A stretch of 6,550 bases of DNA, taken from NCBI GenBank assembly GCA_002772325.1, contig PCSL01000021.1, positions 1-6,550 of the forward strand. Direction: 5' to 3'. Under the pieces are notes generated by a model. That model searched no databases. It saw nothing but the letters and a program-made list of their open reading frames with translations, and was not told the DNA's origin. Source of the stretch: Chloroflexi bacterium CG23_combo_of_CG06-09_8_20_14_all_45_10. GTDB taxonomy: Bacteria; Chloroflexota; Dehalococcoidia; GIF9; AB-539-J10. Below, one piece after another: positions 5,032-6,550 of this stretch (positions are counted from its first letter, which is position 1; the number at the start of each line of letters is the position of its first letter). A program made the translations under genes and the position numbers.

Positions 5032-6550
5032 AGATAGGCATTTTCCTCTGCGATTGTGGCGGAAGTCTAAGGAATATAGATTTTCCCAAAATTAGGGGAA
5101 ATTTAGCGAAGCTCGAAGACATCGCCTTTGTAGAGATAAGCCATAATCTATGCCTTGAAGAAGGAGAGAAGGCGATAGCTTCGAGAATCCTGAGGGAGAA
5201 AGTAAATGGAGTAGTAATCGCTGCTTGCTCACCAGAGTTATGTGAGGATAAATTTATCAGGCTTCTAGAAGGACTTGGGCTGAACCCCAATCTCCTTTCC
5301 CTAGCAAATATCAGGGAGCAATGTTCCTGGGCTCATGAAGGGGATGTTACTGAGAAGGCGTTGGAACTCATAAGAATGGCTGTAAATAAAGCTCGGTTGC
5401 TTCAGGCGGTGGAAAGAGGGGAAGTCCCAGTAAACAAAGAGGTTCTAGTGGTAGGCGGAGGATTCTCTGGGATGAAATCGGCTCTTGAGCTTTCCCAGTT
5501 TGGGATTAGGACAACTATAATGGAAAGAGAGTCAACTTTAGGAGGAAAGCTTAAGGAGCTTGAAGGCTTTTACGGACTCGAGACAAGTCCAAAAGAGATG
5601 TTTAGCTCGATGACAAGGGCAATAGAGGAAGATAAAAACATCGAAGTCCTTACTTCTGCTGAGGTAGCAAGGGTGCAAGGGGAGGCTGGGGATTTCACCG
5701 TAAAGATAAGAAAAGGGGGAAAGGAATCCTCCCGAAGCTTTGGAGCTATCATCTTTGCTACCGGATATAGAACTGAAATTCTGCCCCAAGATTTTGAGCT
5801 TAAACCCGGTGTTAACATTATCTCGCAGCAAAAACTCGTCGAGATGCTTCAAGCTCCAGAGAGGTTAGAACGAAGACCCGAAACTATAGCTTTTGTGGTT
5901 GATTTCTCCGATGAAAATTCTCGTCTTCCTACGCTCTCCACTCTGAACAATGCTTTAGCAGTCAAAGAGAAGCTAGGGAGTGAAGTCTACGTATTCTGTA
6001 AGAATCTGAAGGTGGATAGTGAAGGGGCGGAGAAACTTTACCGCGAGGCGAGGGAACGCGGAGTAGTGTTTTTGAAATTTGAAGAAAAACCACGGATACA
6101 TGGAGAGGATAGCCGGGTAAAGGTCGAGGCAAGGGATGTTCTTCTAGGTGAGGAGGTAACGCTCCTCTGTGACCTCTTGGTGGCTGAGGAAAAAGCTTTG
6201 CCCCCTGAAGGAACCAAAACCTTAAGTTCTATGCTAAACCTGGAAACCGACACTCAAGGCTTTTATCAGGATGAAAATGTGCATCTTTATCCCGTGGCAT
6301 CAGGCAGGAAAGGGATGTTTTTTGTTGGGGCCTGCCGGGGAAACTTAGATCTCAGCCGAGCTTTGACCGATATTTCAAGTGCCTTGGTGAGCGTGTATGA
6401 GCTTTTATCTCCAGGAGGGGCGATGGTGGAGGTGGAGAAAGTAAAGGCGGATAGTCAAAAGTGCCGAACATGCCTCACTTGCATTCGAATTTGCCCCCAT
6501 AAAGCAATTCGCTTAGCCCGAGTGGACAGCGAAAAATGGGTGGCCAAAAT
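5022..6550 (+). CDS. hdrA: HdrA-like subunit with N-terminal HdrA domain, degenerate flavin core and C-terminal ferredoxin domain; 3' end outside window
   Basis: The frame is open from the ATG at 5022 to the window edge, 509 complete codons, and overlaps the previous gene by 10 bases; GGAGG (5007-5011) is the ribosome site. Residues 1-130 are the classic HdrA N-terminal domain: FLCDCGG (C10, C12), C44, VIAACSP (C69) and ANIREQCSWAH (C101). The FAD-binding fold starts at VLVVGGGFSG (Gly145-Gly150) and runs to about 465, ending with GACRGNLDLSRAL. Unlike the preceding protein, this core has no inserted ferredoxin domain, and the CVGSR...CC cysteines are absent (the region reads FVVDFSDENSR). 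A ferredoxin domain begins at C481-x2-C484-x2-C487-x3-C491-P; a second cluster motif would be expected just beyond the edge. It probably pairs with the preceding protein to rebuild a complete HdrA, as the related QmoA and QmoB do. An MvhD-like tail may follow but cannot be seen. Confidence 0.88.
   Translation, partial: MPVKIGIFLCDCGGSLRNIDFPKIRGNLAKLEDIAFVEISHNLCLEEGEKAIASRILREKVNGVVIAACSPELCEDKFIRLLEGLGLNPNLLSLANIREQCSWAHEGDVTEKALELIRMAVNKARLLQAVERGEVPVNKEVLVVGGGFSGMKSALELSQFGIRTTIMERESTLGGKLKELEGFYGLETSPKEMFSSMTRAIEEDKNIEVLTSAEVARVQGEAGDFTVKIRKGGKESSRSFGAIIFATGYRTEILPQDFELKPGVNIISQQKLVEMLQAPERLERRPETIAFVVDFSDENSRLPTLSTLNNALAVKEKLGSEVYVFCKNLKVDSEGAEKLYREARERGVVFLKFEEKPRIHGEDSRVKVEARDVLLGEEVTLLCDLLVAEEKALPPEGTKTLSSMLNLETDTQGFYQDENVHLYPVASGRKGMFFVGACRGNLDLSRALTDISSALVSVYELLSPGGAMVEVEKVKADSQKCRTCLTCIRICPHKAIRLARVDSEKWVAK

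Overview
The window looks like part of a chromosome from an anaerobic bacterium that uses folate-bound C1 chemistry and iron-sulfur/flavin electron transfer. This rests on two MetF-type methylenetetrahydrofolate reductases and two HdrA-family flavoproteins. The MetF and regulator sequences resemble my memory of uncultured Chloroflexota (Dehalococcoidia-like) and acetogens; that placement is an inference and the phylum is not secure.

Left third (1-1515): a plus-strand metF enters from outside the window and ends at 830. Facing it tail to tail is a second metF-like gene on the minus strand (1515 down to 760). It follows the plus copy closely for 220 codons, then loses homology at about position 856, lacking the last 86 residues or so. 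Its open frame continues antisense into the end of the plus gene. It also has substitutions at positions expected to be catalytic, so it is a truncated and possibly non-functional paralogue.

Middle gap (1516-1789): a 274-bp divergent intergenic region. It holds a 48-bp bipartite palindrome (1653-1700) and a good sigma70-type promoter whose -10 box lies only 13 bp before the next start codon.

Right two thirds (1790-6550): a tightly packed plus-strand gene set, probably one operon. The order is a soluble histidine kinase with an N-terminal CRP-like domain, two stand-alone receiver proteins with overlapping reading frames, an HdrA-like FAD/iron-sulfur protein of 414 residues, and a second HdrA-like protein that runs off the right edge. 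The two HdrA proteins are complementary. The first has the flavin core, the internal ferredoxin insert and the core cysteine cluster, but no N-terminal HdrA domain. The second has the N-terminal HdrA domain and a C-terminal ferredoxin domain, but its flavin core has lost the insert and the cluster cysteines.

The most interesting reading is a redox module (split HdrA, near metF) encoded together with its own cytosolic sensor kinase and two output-less receivers. The gene order and domains are seen directly; that the regulators control the redox proteins is inference.
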